Positions 9,063 through 18,693 of a stretch of 64,000 nucleotides of DNA are shown in pieces; within the stretch, counting starts at the first letter, position 1, and each line of letters begins with the position of its first letter. The position numbers were made by a program, and so were the translations under genes. This stretch comes from Gilliamella bombicola (GTDB taxonomy: Bacteria; Pseudomonadota; Gammaproteobacteria; Enterobacterales; Orbaceae). The stretch lies in NCBI RefSeq assembly GCF_900094945.1, contig NZ_FMAQ01000010.1:18684-82683 (forward strand). The letters are read 5' to 3'. Under the pieces are notes generated by a model, which searched no databases, had not been told where the DNA came from, and saw only the letters and a program-made list of their open reading frames with translations.

Positions 9063-9989
9063 TTATTGTTCATTTAACCATTTCATATATTCAGCAGTGC
9101 CTTCTGCAACGGTTTTAAATTCGATTGAACATGTTGTTTGTCTAAATTTAGTCAGATCAGCTTGGGTATAGCTTTGATAGCGTCCTTTTAGATGATCAGG
9201 GAAAGGAATATAATCAATTTCGCCTTTTTTATGGTAGTTAAGTACTGCATCAGCAACGGCTTGAAAGGATTCTGCTCGACCTGTTCCACAGTTATAAATG
9301 CCCGAGATTTTGTTTTTCCAGAACCACAAATTGACCGCAACGACATCACCAACATAAATAAAGTCACGCTTAAAATTCTCACTGCCAGCAAACAGTTTTG
9401 GTTTTTCACCTTTGTTAATCTGTTCATTTAAGTGAAATGCAACACTCGCCATGCTGCCTTTGTGCGATTCGCGAGGTCCATAGACATTAAAATAACGGAA
9501 TCCACAAACTGGTGAATTAGCTTGGGGTAATACTTGTCTTACGTATTGGTCAAATAAGAATTTAGAATAACCATAAACATTTAAAGGTTTTTCGTAAGTA
9601 CGATCTTCAATAAAGTTATCACTGCGTCCGCCATACGTCGCAGCTGATGATGCATATAAAAATGGAATGTTGAAGTCTAAACAATAATGCAATAAGTCCT
9701 TTGAATAGTCATAATTGTTTTCCATCATAAATTTACCATCCCATTCAGTGGTTGATGAACAAGCACCTTGGTGAAAAACAACATCAATATCAAGATCTTC
9801 ATGACTAATAATAGCTGCAATAAACTCGTCTTTATCCATATAATCGGCAATATCTAGATCAGCCAAATTGGCAAATTTAGTGCCGTCGGTTAAATCATCA
9901 ACAACCAAAATGTCTTTATGTCCTAGATCATTCAGACCTTTAACAATATTACTACCAATAAATCCTGCACCGCCCGTTACAACAATCAT
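9063..9989 (-). CDS. hldD: ADP-L-glycero-D-manno-heptose 6-epimerase
   Basis: Extended short-chain dehydrogenase of 308 aa that converts ADP-D-glycero- to ADP-L-glycero-manno-heptose with bound NADP. It has the Rossmann motif [10 protein letters not shown] at 5-14, the active-site region SSAATYGG, and [10 protein letters not shown] carrying the catalytic Tyr/Lys pair. AAGGAAAA lies before the ATG. It is the first gene of the heptose operon; the 147 bp between it and the KdsD-like gene contain no recognised terminator. Confidence 0.95.
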   Translation of the reverse strand: MIVVTGGAGFIGSNIVKGLNDLGHKDILVVDDLTDGTKFANLADLDIADYMDKDEFIAAIISHEDLDIDVVFHQGACSSTTEWDGKFMMENNYDYSKDLLHYCLDFNIPFLYASSAATYGGRSDNFIEDRTYEKPLNVYGYSKFLFDQYVRQVLPQANSPVCGFRYFNVYGPRESHKGSMASVAFHLNEQINKGEKPKLFAGSENFKRDFIYVGDVVAVNLWFWKNKISGIYNCGTGRAESFQAVADAVLNYHKKGEIDYIPFPDHLKGRYQSYTQADLTKFRQTTCSIEFKTVAEGTAEYMKWLNEQ

Positions 9990-10136
9990 GATTATTTTCC
10001 TTAACCAATAAAACTAATCTGCTTATGATAACGATTTATGATAAATTTTTCGAGTGCTCATTTTAGTTTATATAGTTATTTTAATAAGGTTCCACTAGCA
10101 TAATTTGCAAGACATTATTTTTGATAAAAATAAATT

Positions 10137-11108
10137 TTAATGATGAATGTCTGTAATATGCATCATCCCAAGAAAATGATTTTTATCATCAATTACAGGT
10201 AAAACAGTGATAGGTCTAGGTTTATGGTGTTCCATAACTAAAATTGCTTCACTAACATATTGATTTTCATTTATTGTTGTAGGATTGGTTATCATTATTT
10301 CTTTTACATTTTTATTTAGTAAATCGGGATAAACTTTGAGCTGTCTTCTTATGTCACCATCGGTGATGATGCCTAGTAAAATATTGTTTTTATCTATCAC
10401 ACCAACTGCGCCAATGCCTGAATCAGTCATTACAAAAATAGCGTTATATATATTTTTTTCTGATGTTATAAATGCTTTTCTATTCTGCATTTTAACCAAA
10501 TTTTTAACCGTCTTTAATCGTATTTTCCCTAAGTTACCACCAGGATGATAAAACGCAAAGTCTTTATCGGTAAATCCTTTTGCTTGCATTATCGTTATAG
10601 CTAGTGCATCGCCTAGTGCTAATTGTACTGTGGTGCTGGTTGTTGGCGCTAAATTATGTGGACAAGCTTCTTGTTGAACTTGTGCGTTTAAATGGCAGCT
10701 AGCAAATTGAGCCAGTGTTGATGATGCATTACCACATATTGAAATTAACGGTGCACCGATTAATTTAATAGTTGGTAAAATATTAACAATTTCAGAAGTT
10801 TCACCACTATTTGATATAGCAATGATGATATCATCTTTGGTAATACTCCCTAAATCACCATGAATGGCTTCAGCTGGATGCAAATAAAATGAAGGTGTTC
10901 CAGTACTCATTAATGTTGCTGATAACTTGTGTGCAATATAACCGGGTTTGCCTATACCAGTAACAATAACTCTCCCTTTAGTTGTTAGAATTAATTCGAC
11001 AGCTTTAACAAAATTTTCGTTGATCGTGCTGATAATTGATTTAATACCTTTTGCCTCTGTGTGTAAAACCTGTTTTGCTGTTTGAATGATTTCATTTTTA
11101 TTTAGCAT
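10137..11108 (-). CDS. Arabinose-5-phosphate isomerase (KdsD/KpsF/GutQ family)
   Basis: 323-aa sugar-phosphate isomerase with an N-terminal SIS domain (about 35-170; GIGKPGYIAHKLSATL and SNSGETSEI) and two CBS domains (about 205-260 and 270-323). The family interconverts ribulose-5-phosphate and arabinose-5-phosphate, the first step to Kdo. It lies beyond hldD on the same strand, which suits a role in LPS, but also sits back to back with a sugar-acid operon. A GutQ-like paralogue with another main role cannot be excluded, so no symbol is given. Confidence 0.85.
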   Translation of the reverse strand: MLNKNEIIQTAKQVLHTEAKGIKSIISTINENFVKAVELILTTKGRVIVTGIGKPGYIAHKLSATLMSTGTPSFYLHPAEAIHGDLGSITKDDIIIAISNSGETSEIVNILPTIKLIGAPLISICGNASSTLAQFASCHLNAQVQQEACPHNLAPTTSTTVQLALGDALAITIMQAKGFTDKDFAFYHPGGNLGKIRLKTVKNLVKMQNRKAFITSEKNIYNAIFVMTDSGIGAVGVIDKNNILLGIITDGDIRRQLKVYPDLLNKNVKEIMITNPTTINENQYVSEAILVMEHHKPRPITVLPVIDDKNHFLGMMHITDIHH

Positions 11109-11279
11109 ATGATTATTCCATTTCTTTATTTAAAGTATATTTTTTTGAATTATTTATATAAATGTACTGTTTACTTAGGTTTGTTTCTATAGCAGTTTCT
11201 ATGAATAATTTTATGTGTAATGGTGAAAATAATCTCAATGATTAACAAAAATCTATCCATCAAAACATTAAAGTTTGAC

Positions 11280-11320
11280 TGTGATCACAATTGTTAAATT
11301 ATGGTGTGAAAGTGTTAAAT
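11280..11320 (+). promoter_or_regulatory. Candidate CRP-like and DeoR-type operator sites
   Basis: TGTGATCACA at 11280-11289 is a perfect palindrome that resembles a compressed CRP half-site pair; with a 6-bp spacer only the left half fits. The octamer TGTTAAAT occurs at 11292-11299 and again at 11313-11320, 21 bp apart (two helical turns), a layout typical of operators for oligomeric DeoR-type repressors. The sites are about 60-100 bp before the regulator gene and could serve the divergent isomerase as well. Confidence 0.4.
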
Positions 11321-11382
11321 GATTAACATATTTTGCATTATTAACTATTTACAATTAATCCAACTTAACAGAGAGATATCTT

Positions 11383-12138
11383 ATGAACCAAGAATTACCA
11401 AGATATAAACGAATTCTCGAATATTTAGATGAGTATGATGTTGCTACTATTAATTTGTTATCGAATCTATTTTCGGTTTCACATATGAGTATACGTCGTG
11501 ATTTAAAAATTTTGCAAGAAAAGGGGCTAGTTAGAGTTTCTTATGGTGGTGAAATAAAGCGAAGTTTTTTAAATGGTACTCCGCTTTACAATGTCAAACA
11601 AAGCCGTTTTTCAGAAAGTAAAAAAAAAGTGGGTAAAATTGCAGCCGGCTTATTACAACCTGGTATGGTTATTTTTATTGATGCGGGAACCACTATGCGA
11701 GAATTTGCTCTTAACATCAATGTTCCTATCACTGCTATTACACCTGATTTACATATTGCGATTGAATTAACTCGTCGTCCAGAGATCAATACTATTATTT
11801 GCCCAGGGGAAGTACAAAACTCCATTGTTGCAACTTATAACACTCAGACAATGAAATATTTATCTGAACAGGTTATTGATTTGGCATTTATTGGTGCTGA
11901 TGGTTTTAATTTTGAAGATGGTGCACTTACTACAACACAAATTAAAGCTGATTGTAAATGGATGGCTGTATCAAGATCGATTCAATCAGCATTATTAGTT
12001 GATAGTAGCAAATTAGGATTACGTTGTCGATTTAAGATCTGTGATTTGAATCGATTTAATTATTTAATCACAGAAAAAAAATTTCCTGAAAGTTTCGAAA
12101 AAAAATTAGTGAATCAAGATATTAAGTTTATTTATTAA
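11383..12138 (+). CDS. DeoR-family regulator of the sugar-acid operon
   Basis: Transcription factor of 251 aa with an N-terminal DeoR helix-turn-helix (about 5-58; VSHMSIRRDLKILQEKGLVRV) and a C-terminal sugar-phosphate sensor domain (DAGTTM and IGADGFNFEDG). GAGAGAT precedes the ATG. It lies directly upstream of a kinase, a dehydrogenase and a permease, so it most likely represses them until a phosphorylated four-carbon acid accumulates. The ligand is inferred, not shown. Confidence 0.88.
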   Translation: MNQELPRYKRILEYLDEYDVATINLLSNLFSVSHMSIRRDLKILQEKGLVRVSYGGEIKRSFLNGTPLYNVKQSRFSESKKKVGKIAAGLLQPGMVIFIDAGTTMREFALNINVPITAITPDLHIAIELTRRPEINTIICPGEVQNSIVATYNTQTMKYLSEQVIDLAFIGADGFNFEDGALTTTQIKADCKWMAVSRSIQSALLVDSSKLGLRCRFKICDLNRFNYLITEKKFPESFEKKLVNQDIKFIY

Positions 12139-12232
12139 GGAGGGTATTAACCATATTTGAGAATACCGTTTTGTGAAGATGTATAAAAATGAGTTCATTT
12201 AATGAACTTAAGTATCGATAGGGAGTAAATAT

Positions 12233-13537
12233 ATGAAAGTAGCCGTTGTAGCCGATGATTTAACAGGCGCCAATGCCACGAGTGCATTGTTAAGCAAAAA
12301 AGGGTTCAATGCAATTACATGTTTAGAAAGTTTTAATGAAGATTTAACTAGATTTGATGTGATTTCGTTTGCAACAGACTCTCGCTCAATTCCATATAAG
12401 GAAGCTTATTCTCGTGTTGTTAATTGTATCAGTCAGTTTAAACAATATCGTCCCCTTATTAGTAAACGTATTGATTCAACATTACGTGGTAACTTAGGAG
12501 CTGAAGTCGATGCCGTCATTGATAATGATCCTGACTTAATGGCATTGGTTGTACCAGTTTATCCTTCAAGTGATAGAATTTGTGTTGGTGGTTCTCTATT
12601 AGTCAATGGCATTCCTTTACAAAATACTGCCATGCGTAATGATCCTAAAAATCCTATGACTGAATCATCTATTCTTGAATTATTTCGATGCCAGTCTCGT
12701 TATCCTATTTCACATATAGCCCTAAAAGATGTTTTAGAAGGTAAAGAAAGAATAGAGCAAAGGCTAAAGCAAGTTTATCAGCAAGGTGGACGTATTGTGA
12801 TCTTTGATGCAACAACCGATACCGATATAAGTGTTATTGCGCAAGCTGCAAATAATGCCGATTTACCTGTTTTTTGTGTTGATCCTGGTCCTTTTACTGC
12901 ACAATTTGCGCATTTGCGCTATTCAAGTGAGCGAAAGATGGCAAATAAAGTTTTTATTGCAATTGGTAGTGTGTCTGAATTAACCCAACGACAAATTAAA
13001 AAGTTGAAATACGATCGAAAAGTGTGGTTAGAAACAGTGTTGGTAAGTGAATTAATTGAGATATCTAAAGATACCAAAAAAGCCGAACCGATTGTAACTA
13101 GATTATTAACCAAAATAGAGCAGTTTGATGTAATTGGCATTGATACGGTCGAAACACCTGAGCAGGTCTCTAATCTGACTAGCCTTGCGGAAGGCTACAA
13201 TATGAGCATAGTTGAAATAAGTAATGCATTAAATAAAGGAATTGCAGAAATTACTGCTCAAGTTTTGTTTCATCCTGAATCAATCATTCGCGGTATTTAC
13301 ACGAGTGGTGGAGATGTAACAGTGAATGTTGTTAATCGTTTGGGGAGTAGTGGTTTTTTGTTAAAAGATGAAATTGAACCTTTAACAGTTTATGGGCATT
13401 TGGTGGGAGGAAAATGTGATGGTTATTCAATTGTAACAAAAGGCGGATTTGTGGGTAATGACAATACTCTAGTTCACTGCATTGATTATTTAAGTACTAA
13501 GATTTCATCTCATGAAAGTCAAAAGTCTAATCCATAA
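12233..13537 (+). CDS. Four-carbon acid sugar kinase (DUF1537), D-threonate kinase-like
   Basis: 434-aa kinase of the DUF1537 family. The N-terminal domain starts VVADDLTGANATSALL and holds KRIDSTLRGNLGAEVDA, the substrate-binding signature. The C-terminal nucleotide domain holds YTSGGDVTVNVVNRLG. DUF1537 enzymes phosphorylate D-threonate, D-erythronate and related acids. Pairing with a PdxA-type dehydrogenase, and the absence of denD/otnC/otnI genes nearby, matches the D-threonate route (DtnK then PdxA2 giving DHAP). AGGGAG precedes the ATG. Confidence 0.88.
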   Translation: MKVAVVADDLTGANATSALLSKKGFNAITCLESFNEDLTRFDVISFATDSRSIPYKEAYSRVVNCISQFKQYRPLISKRIDSTLRGNLGAEVDAVIDNDPDLMALVVPVYPSSDRICVGGSLLVNGIPLQNTAMRNDPKNPMTESSILELFRCQSRYPISHIALKDVLEGKERIEQRLKQVYQQGGRIVIFDATTDTDISVIAQAANNADLPVFCVDPGPFTAQFAHLRYSSERKMANKVFIAIGSVSELTQRQIKKLKYDRKVWLETVLVSELIEISKDTKKAEPIVTRLLTKIEQFDVIGIDTVETPEQVSNLTSLAEGYNMSIVEISNALNKGIAEITAQVLFHPESIIRGIYTSGGDVTVNVVNRLGSSGFLLKDEIEPLTVYGHLVGGKCDGYSIVTKGGFVGNDNTLVHCIDYLSTKISSHESQKSNP

Positions 13538-13606
13538 TTATGTAACTGATTTATTTAAAAATTATTCATTTTATTTTTTTTATTACTATTTCTAAGGAGT
13601 CGAAAA

Positions 13607-14608
13607 ATGAGTCGTCGTTGTATGATCGGGGTACCAATGGGTGATCCTGCTGGAATAGGACCAGAAATTGTTGTTAAAAGTATCGCCGAACCAGAAACAT
13701 ATCAATATGGTTGTGTGGTAGTCACTGGGGATAAAAAAATTTTAGCCGATGCGTGTAACTTTTCCAAAGTTAACCTACACATCAATGTTATTAACGATTT
13801 ATCGCAAGTGCGGGATGAACCAAATAATTTAAACCTTATTCAGTGTGGTGAGTTAAATTATAGTACATTCAAAAATGGAAAAATTGAAGGTCAATGTGGG
13901 AAAGCAGCATTTGATTATATCAAAAAAATTACTGAGCTAGCTATGCAAGGTAAGCTTGATGCTATAGCTACAACGCCAATTAATAAGGAATCATTAAAAG
14001 CAGGTCAAGTTAACTATATTGGTCATACTGAAATTTTAGCTGACTTAACCAATAGTCAAGATCCTTTGACTATGTTTCAGGTCAAAGATCTACGAGTGTT
14101 TTTTTTAACTCGCCATGTGTCTTTAGTTAATGCCATTCAATCTTTAACTCCTGAAAGAGTTTGTGATTATGCTGTTCGTTGTAATGATGCTTTGATCAAA
14201 TTAGGTATTAAAAATCCTAAAATGACGGTAGCTGGTATTAATCCTCATTGCGGTGAACATGGTCTATTTGGTCATGAAGATGACGATATTTTGTTACCTG
14301 GTATTGAGATGGCACAGCAGAAAGGAATTAATATCAGTGGTCCTAAACCAGCTGACAGTGTTTTTTATTTTGCTATGGGGGGAGCTTATGATGCTGTTTT
14401 ATCTCCTTATCATGATCAAGGTCATATTGCGACTAAAATGGTTGATTTCCATCGTACTATTTCAATTACTAATGGTATGCCAATTCTTCGGACTTCTGTT
14501 GATCACGGTACAGCAAATGATATCGCAGGAAAGGGGATTGCCAATGCAGTTAGTTTAATTGAGGCAATTCGTTTAGCTGCATTGTATGCACCAAAATTCA
14601 AATGCTAA
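13607..14608 (+). CDS. PdxA2-type 4-phospho-D-threonate dehydrogenase
   Basis: 333-aa member of the PdxA family. It has GVPMGDPAGIGPEIVVKS at the N-terminus, THTEILADL-like metal and substrate residues in IGHTEILADL, and SPYHDQGHIATK and DHGTANDIAGKG near the end. True PdxA makes pyridoxal precursors from 4-phosphohydroxythreonine; the PdxA2 group oxidises 4-phospho-D-threonate with decarboxylation to DHAP. Position between a DUF1537 kinase and a GntP permease argues for the catabolic role. AAGGAG lies 9 bp before the ATG. Confidence 0.87.
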   Translation: MSRRCMIGVPMGDPAGIGPEIVVKSIAEPETYQYGCVVVTGDKKILADACNFSKVNLHINVINDLSQVRDEPNNLNLIQCGELNYSTFKNGKIEGQCGKAAFDYIKKITELAMQGKLDAIATTPINKESLKAGQVNYIGHTEILADLTNSQDPLTMFQVKDLRVFFLTRHVSLVNAIQSLTPERVCDYAVRCNDALIKLGIKNPKMTVAGINPHCGEHGLFGHEDDDILLPGIEMAQQKGINISGPKPADSVFYFAMGGAYDAVLSPYHDQGHIATKMVDFHRTISITNGMPILRTSVDHGTANDIAGKGIANAVSLIEAIRLAALYAPKFKC

Positions 14609-14678
14609 TCAATGTGGTTTCTGCTTTAGATAATTTCATATTCGATAGCATTTGTTCTCTATCGAAAGGAGAATTTAT

Positions 14679-16151
14679 ATGTCAAAAAAAAATAATCCAA
14701 AAAAGACACTTTATCCTTACGTCATGCTTAATGGTATTATTTTGCTTGTAGTGGGACTGATTGTCTTTTATCTAGGTAGTTTAGAAACTATAGAGAAAAA
14801 TAGTTGGAGAATGATTGCAGGGTTATTAGTTGCCATCACGTTATTACTTTTTATGATTTTGAAAACAAGAATTCAAGCTTTCCCTGCGTTGATTATTTCA
14901 GCCTTTATTACAGGGTCACTTGGTGGTATGCCAGGTCAATTTATGATAGCTACCATTAGTAAAGGATTTGGCAATACACTAGGTAATATTGGTATTGTAA
15001 TTGGTTTTGGTGTCATGATGGGGGCCATTTTACAAATGAGTGGCGCAGCACAAAAGATGGCTCAAGTCTTCATTAATTTACTAGGAAAAGGCAGAGAAGA
15101 ATTAGCGCTAGTAATTATTGGCTTGTTAGTAAGTTTAGCTGTATTTTGTGATTCAGCCTTTATTGTTTTATTACCTTTAGTTAAAGCAATTTCACGGAGT
15201 ACTGGTAAATCGGTTGTTGGTTTAGGATCAACATTAGCAATGGGGTTAGTTATAAGCCATAGCATGATTCCACCAGCTGTTGGCCCATTTGGTGTTGTTT
15301 CTCAATTTGGCATTGGACTTGGTGAGTACATGCTTTGGGCAATGGTACTTGCTATTCCTATTACGATTGCAGGATTTATTTACACGCGTTATGTGGGGCG
15401 TAGTATTTATCAAATTCCAACAGAAGATGGTGAAAATTTTACTCGTGAACGATTGACTATCAAACCTAATGATATCGAAGATGATCAACACTTACCCAGT
15501 GCTTTAGCATCGTTTTCTCCAATTATTACTCCTATTATTTTGATTCTAAGTGCTACATTAGTCGGTGAAATGAAATGGGATAATACCATTGCGGTTATGA
15601 TAAAAACAATGGGGCATCCTATTGTCGCAGTTGGTATTGGCTTATTGATTGCAATAATGTCCTTGACAAATTCATTTCCACGTAAGGATGTTGTTCATCA
15701 AATGGAAAATTCTATACGTTCAGCAGGCATTATTCTATTAGTTATTGGTGGCGGTGGTGCTTTGGGCATGGTACTACGTGATTCTGGAACAGGCCAAATT
15801 ATTGCTCAATATATTGTTCAAATTGGTGTGCCAGGTATTTTATTACCATTAACTATTTCAACTTTAATTCGCTTAATTCAAGGGTCGGGTGTTGTTGCAA
15901 TGATTACCGCTGCAAGTATTACTGCACCAATGATTGGTACGTTAGGAGTTAATCCAATTATGGCGGGATTAGGTTGTTCGATAGGTTCATTTATGTTTTC
16001 ACATTTCAATGATGCCTATTTTTGGGTAGTTAATCGTTCATTAGGTGTGACTGAAGTTAAAGAGCAAATTAAGGTATGGAGTATTACCTCAACAGTCCTT
16101 TGGGCTTCAGGAACGGTATCTTTGTTAATAGTGAATGCGGTATTCTTCTAA
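14679..16151 (+). CDS. GntP-family permease for a sugar acid
   Basis: Hydrophobic inner-membrane carrier of 490 aa with about 12 membrane segments and GntP-family motifs such as FGVMMGAILQMSGAA, FCDSAFIVLLPL and GSGVVAMITAASITAP. The family moves gluconate and other sugar acids with protons. The ATG at 14679 follows AAAGGAG (14665-14671); an upstream TTG at 14652 has no such site. It is last in the kinase/dehydrogenase operon and is the likely uptake step for the four-carbon acid. Confidence 0.87.
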   Translation: MSKKNNPKKTLYPYVMLNGIILLVVGLIVFYLGSLETIEKNSWRMIAGLLVAITLLLFMILKTRIQAFPALIISAFITGSLGGMPGQFMIATISKGFGNTLGNIGIVIGFGVMMGAILQMSGAAQKMAQVFINLLGKGREELALVIIGLLVSLAVFCDSAFIVLLPLVKAISRSTGKSVVGLGSTLAMGLVISHSMIPPAVGPFGVVSQFGIGLGEYMLWAMVLAIPITIAGFIYTRYVGRSIYQIPTEDGENFTRERLTIKPNDIEDDQHLPSALASFSPIITPIILILSATLVGEMKWDNTIAVMIKTMGHPIVAVGIGLLIAIMSLTNSFPRKDVVHQMENSIRSAGIILLVIGGGGALGMVLRDSGTGQIIAQYIVQIGVPGILLPLTISTLIRLIQGSGVVAMITAASITAPMIGTLGVNPIMAGLGCSIGSFMFSHFNDAYFWVVNRSLGVTEVKEQIKVWSITSTVLWASGTVSLLIVNAVFF

Positions 16152-16152
16152 A

Positions 16153-16189
16153 TCAATGGGATATAGCGGTTAAGGCTATATCCCATTGA
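16153..16189. terminator. Strong hairpin between convergent genes
   Basis: Perfect 15-bp inverted repeat (16153-16167 and 16175-16189) with a 7-base loop, between the permease and the convergent cmoM. It lacks a long T-run but could end transcription from either side. Confidence 0.65.
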
Positions 16190-16209
16190 TTAAATCTCTA
16201 AATACAAAT

Positions 16210-16977
16210 TTAGTTTTTTGCAGTAACTAATATATATCTTGCTAAATTAAGATAAGGTTCAGTTTGGCAATATGTTTGTTCAAGTTCTAATAGCTGTTCA
16301 AAGTGAGTTTCCGCTTTGGATTTATTGGTAAGATAATCATGAAAAATGCGAATCCCTGTTTTTTGTAAGATAGTAAAATCCAGTTGTGTAAGCCAGTGAT
16401 ATACGTCGGTTGGAACTCTTGGAAAATCGGGAGAAAGTGTTTTCTTTTTGCGTTTAGCTAACCCCGATTGGGTGTAACCAAAATTGCCTAATGTGACAGT
16501 TTTAAATAAAAGCGCATGATAATTATAAAACATTAACGATAAATAGCCTTCGGGTTTGAGATGTTTTTTTAATGATGCTATTAATTCAATTGGCTCTGCT
16601 ACCCATTCTAATACCGCATGGCAAATGACTAAATCAAACTTTTGGTTAATTAAGTTATCAAGCTGTTGGATAGGGCAGCAAAGGCAATTTATAGTTACCT
16701 TTTCTGCTTGGGCCTTTTGTTTTGCTAGTTCTAGCATCTGTTCTGAGATATCACAAAGTGTTACCTGATGTCCAAGCTTGGCAAGCCTGCCGGCGATTTG
16801 ACCTTGCCCACCACCAGCATCAAGTATGGTTAGTGGCTTATTGGTTGGATAAGTAGCTAAAATTTTTTCTAATTCTTGCCATACTATCGCTTCGCGAATT
16901 TTTCCTTTGGTTGTGCCATAAATGTTTTGTGCAAACTTATTGCTGATGTCATCAAAATTACGATCTTGTTTATTCAT
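16210..16977 (-). CDS. cmoM: tRNA 5-carboxymethoxyuridine methyltransferase CmoM
   Basis: SAM-dependent methyltransferase of 255 aa (formerly SmtA) that methylates cmo5U34 in certain tRNAs to mcmo5U. It has QDRNFDDISNKFAQNIYGTTKG at the N-terminus, split here as QDRNFDDIS and NIYGTTKG; the SAM motif LDAGGGQGQIA; and the conserved stretches HAVLEWVAEP, SLMFYNYHALL and FHDYL. It follows plsC by three bases on the same strand, so the two are co-transcribed. Confidence 0.93.
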   Translation of the reverse strand: MNKQDRNFDDISNKFAQNIYGTTKGKIREAIVWQELEKILATYPTNKPLTILDAGGGQGQIAGRLAKLGHQVTLCDISEQMLELAKQKAQAEKVTINCLCCPIQQLDNLINQKFDLVICHAVLEWVAEPIELIASLKKHLKPEGYLSLMFYNYHALLFKTVTLGNFGYTQSGLAKRKKKTLSPDFPRVPTDVYHWLTQLDFTILQKTGIRIFHDYLTNKSKAETHFEQLLELEQTYCQTEPYLNLARYILVTAKN

Positions 16978-16980
16978 GAG

Positions 16981-17712
16981 TTATTTTTGATTATTTAACT
17001 GTTTTGCTTCATCATTTATTTGCGCTATTTTAGCAGCCATTTGGTTATAGCATTGTTCCATTAAGGTTCTAGCATCCTCTTTGCTTAGATCTTTTGTTTC
17101 TATAGGCTCTAGCATTTCAACAATAAAATGCCCATTATTTAGACGATTTAATTTGATATCATTAGTTTGCGATACACAAATTGGCACAATGGGTACTCCA
17201 GCTGCAATTGCGGCTTTAAATGCCCCAGTTTTAAACGGTAACAATCCACGTCCGCGGCTACGAGTACCTTCAGGAAACATCCAAATAGATATGCCACGTT
17301 TTTTGATTTCATTAACAACTTGTTCAATTGTATCTCGAGCTTTTGATTTATTATTACGATCAATAAGAATGTTGCCAGTAAGGTAATAAAGTTGCCCAAA
17401 AAATGGAATCCAAGCTAAACTTTTTTTACCGACGGTGACTGTTTTAGGTTGTACGACATCTGATGCTACGATGATGTCATAGTTATTTTGATGATTAGCA
17501 ATATATACACAACTACCTATTTTATTAATATTAGGGTGAATGCGAGTATCAACTTTTACGCCAAATATAGGTTTAAAGAAAAAACCAAATAAATGGGCAA
17601 ATCTTGCCACGTTTTTGGGATTTCTTGGATTAAATAAGCAAAAAATAGTGCCTAACACACAAATAACAAGACCAATGATAACCACACTAATTAAGCGGAA
17701 AAGAAATACCAT
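16981..17712 (-). CDS. plsC: 1-acyl-sn-glycerol-3-phosphate acyltransferase
   Basis: Inner-membrane acyltransferase of 243 aa that makes phosphatidic acid from lysophosphatidic acid. An N-terminal membrane segment covers about 5-27. Catalytic His74 and Asp79 lie in the NHx4D motif NHQNNYD, and FPEGTRSRGRG and VPIVPICVS follow. The length fits the enterobacterial enzyme. GAGGTAAA-like spacing precedes the ATG. It is the first gene of the plsC-cmoM pair and divergent from mnmD. Confidence 0.92.
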   Translation of the reverse strand: MVFLFRLISVVIIGLVICVLGTIFCLFNPRNPKNVARFAHLFGFFFKPIFGVKVDTRIHPNINKIGSCVYIANHQNNYDIIVASDVVQPKTVTVGKKSLAWIPFFGQLYYLTGNILIDRNNKSKARDTIEQVVNEIKKRGISIWMFPEGTRSRGRGLLPFKTGAFKAAIAAGVPIVPICVSQTNDIKLNRLNNGHFIVEMLEPIETKDLSKEDARTLMEQCYNQMAAKIAQINDEAKQLNNQK

Positions 17713-17799
17713 AATTTACCTCATAAGTTAACTTAGCGTATTATATACATAATTAACATTAATATACAGTTGTTAAATATAGCTGTTTAAAGGAAATTT

Positions 17800-18507
17800 A
17801 TGCATAAATCGACAATTATTTGGAATGAAAATCAGACGCCTATTTCTGTTCATTTTGATGATGTGTATTTTAATACGGAAGGCGCTATTGAGGAAACAAG
17901 GTATGTATTTATTGACGGTAATGATTTACCTCAGCGTTTTTTACAGCATAAGCAAGATACATTTATTGTTGGTGAAACAGGTTTTGGTTCAGGTTTAAGT
18001 TTTTTAATTTTATGGCAAACGTTTTTAAATTTTAGAAGTGAGCATCCAAATCATATACTGAAACATCTTGCCTTTTTCAGTGTCGAAAAATATCCATTAT
18101 CTTTAGATGAACTAATAAAGATACATGATAATGTGGTTTCTAAAAATGAAACGTTATTTTCGTTAGCAAAACAACTTCAGGCTAGTTTGATTGATTCTAC
18201 CTGCCAATTTGACAACGTTAGTTTGACAATATGCTATGATGATATTAGGCATTTTTCAGATTTTCTAGTTAAGAAAAATGTATTGATTGATGCTTGGTTT
18301 TTTGATGGTTTTTCACCGGCTAAAAATCCTGATATGTGGTCAGAATGTTTATTTAACAATTGTTTTAGCCTAACAGCCCCAGGCGGTAGTTTTGCGACTT
18401 TTACGGCTGCTGGTTTTGTTCGTCGTCATTTAATGAGTGCCGGATTTACCGTTGAAAAACGAAAAGGGTTTGGCGCAAAACGTGAAATGTTAGTAGGGTA
18501 TAAGTGA
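17800..18507 (+). CDS. Stand-alone MnmD-type tRNA methyltransferase
   Basis: 235-aa protein matching only the N-terminal methyltransferase half of bifunctional MnmC, which makes the last step to 5-methylaminomethyl-2-thiouridine at wobble U34. It has the SAM region FIVGETGFGSGLSFLI, WFFDGFSPAKNPDMW and FVRRHLMSAGFTVEKRKG, ending GAKREMLVGYK. The FAD-dependent oxidase half (about 400 aa in E. coli) is missing, and no remnant of it was found after the stop. One-domain MnmD proteins exist in other bacteria, so this is probably functional. GGAAA precedes the ATG. Confidence 0.85.
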   Translation: MHKSTIIWNENQTPISVHFDDVYFNTEGAIEETRYVFIDGNDLPQRFLQHKQDTFIVGETGFGSGLSFLILWQTFLNFRSEHPNHILKHLAFFSVEKYPLSLDELIKIHDNVVSKNETLFSLAKQLQASLIDSTCQFDNVSLTICYDDIRHFSDFLVKKNVLIDAWFFDGFSPAKNPDMWSECLFNNCFSLTAPGGSFATFTAAGFVRRHLMSAGFTVEKRKGFGAKREMLVGYK

Positions 18508-18618
18508 GTTTGCTTTTTACCTGTATCCACTACCGTCATTTCTCAAATTACGGAAAACAAAACAAGCCATTCCCAAAATTAAGCAATTTTCTAGAAGAGA
18601 TAAGCTAATTCATGTAAC

Positions 18619-18656
18619 ATATTAATCAATAATGACAATTTATTATTGATTAATAT
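18619..18656. repeat. Long AT-rich inverted repeat before the Cys-rich lipoprotein
   Basis: Perfect 15-bp arms (18619-18633 and 18642-18656) around an 8-base loop. It sits between mnmD and the lipoprotein gene, 38 bp before the latter's ATG. It may end the mnmD transcript or act as an operator or leader hairpin for the lipoprotein gene; the sequence alone does not decide. Confidence 0.7.
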
Positions 18657-18693
18657 AGTTATAAAAATAAAAGTAAATTAAATAGGAGAACAA

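Noticed and set aside
9188..9431. ORFs on both strands inside hldD
   Set aside because: Both are shadows of the conserved hldD frame and show no family pattern.
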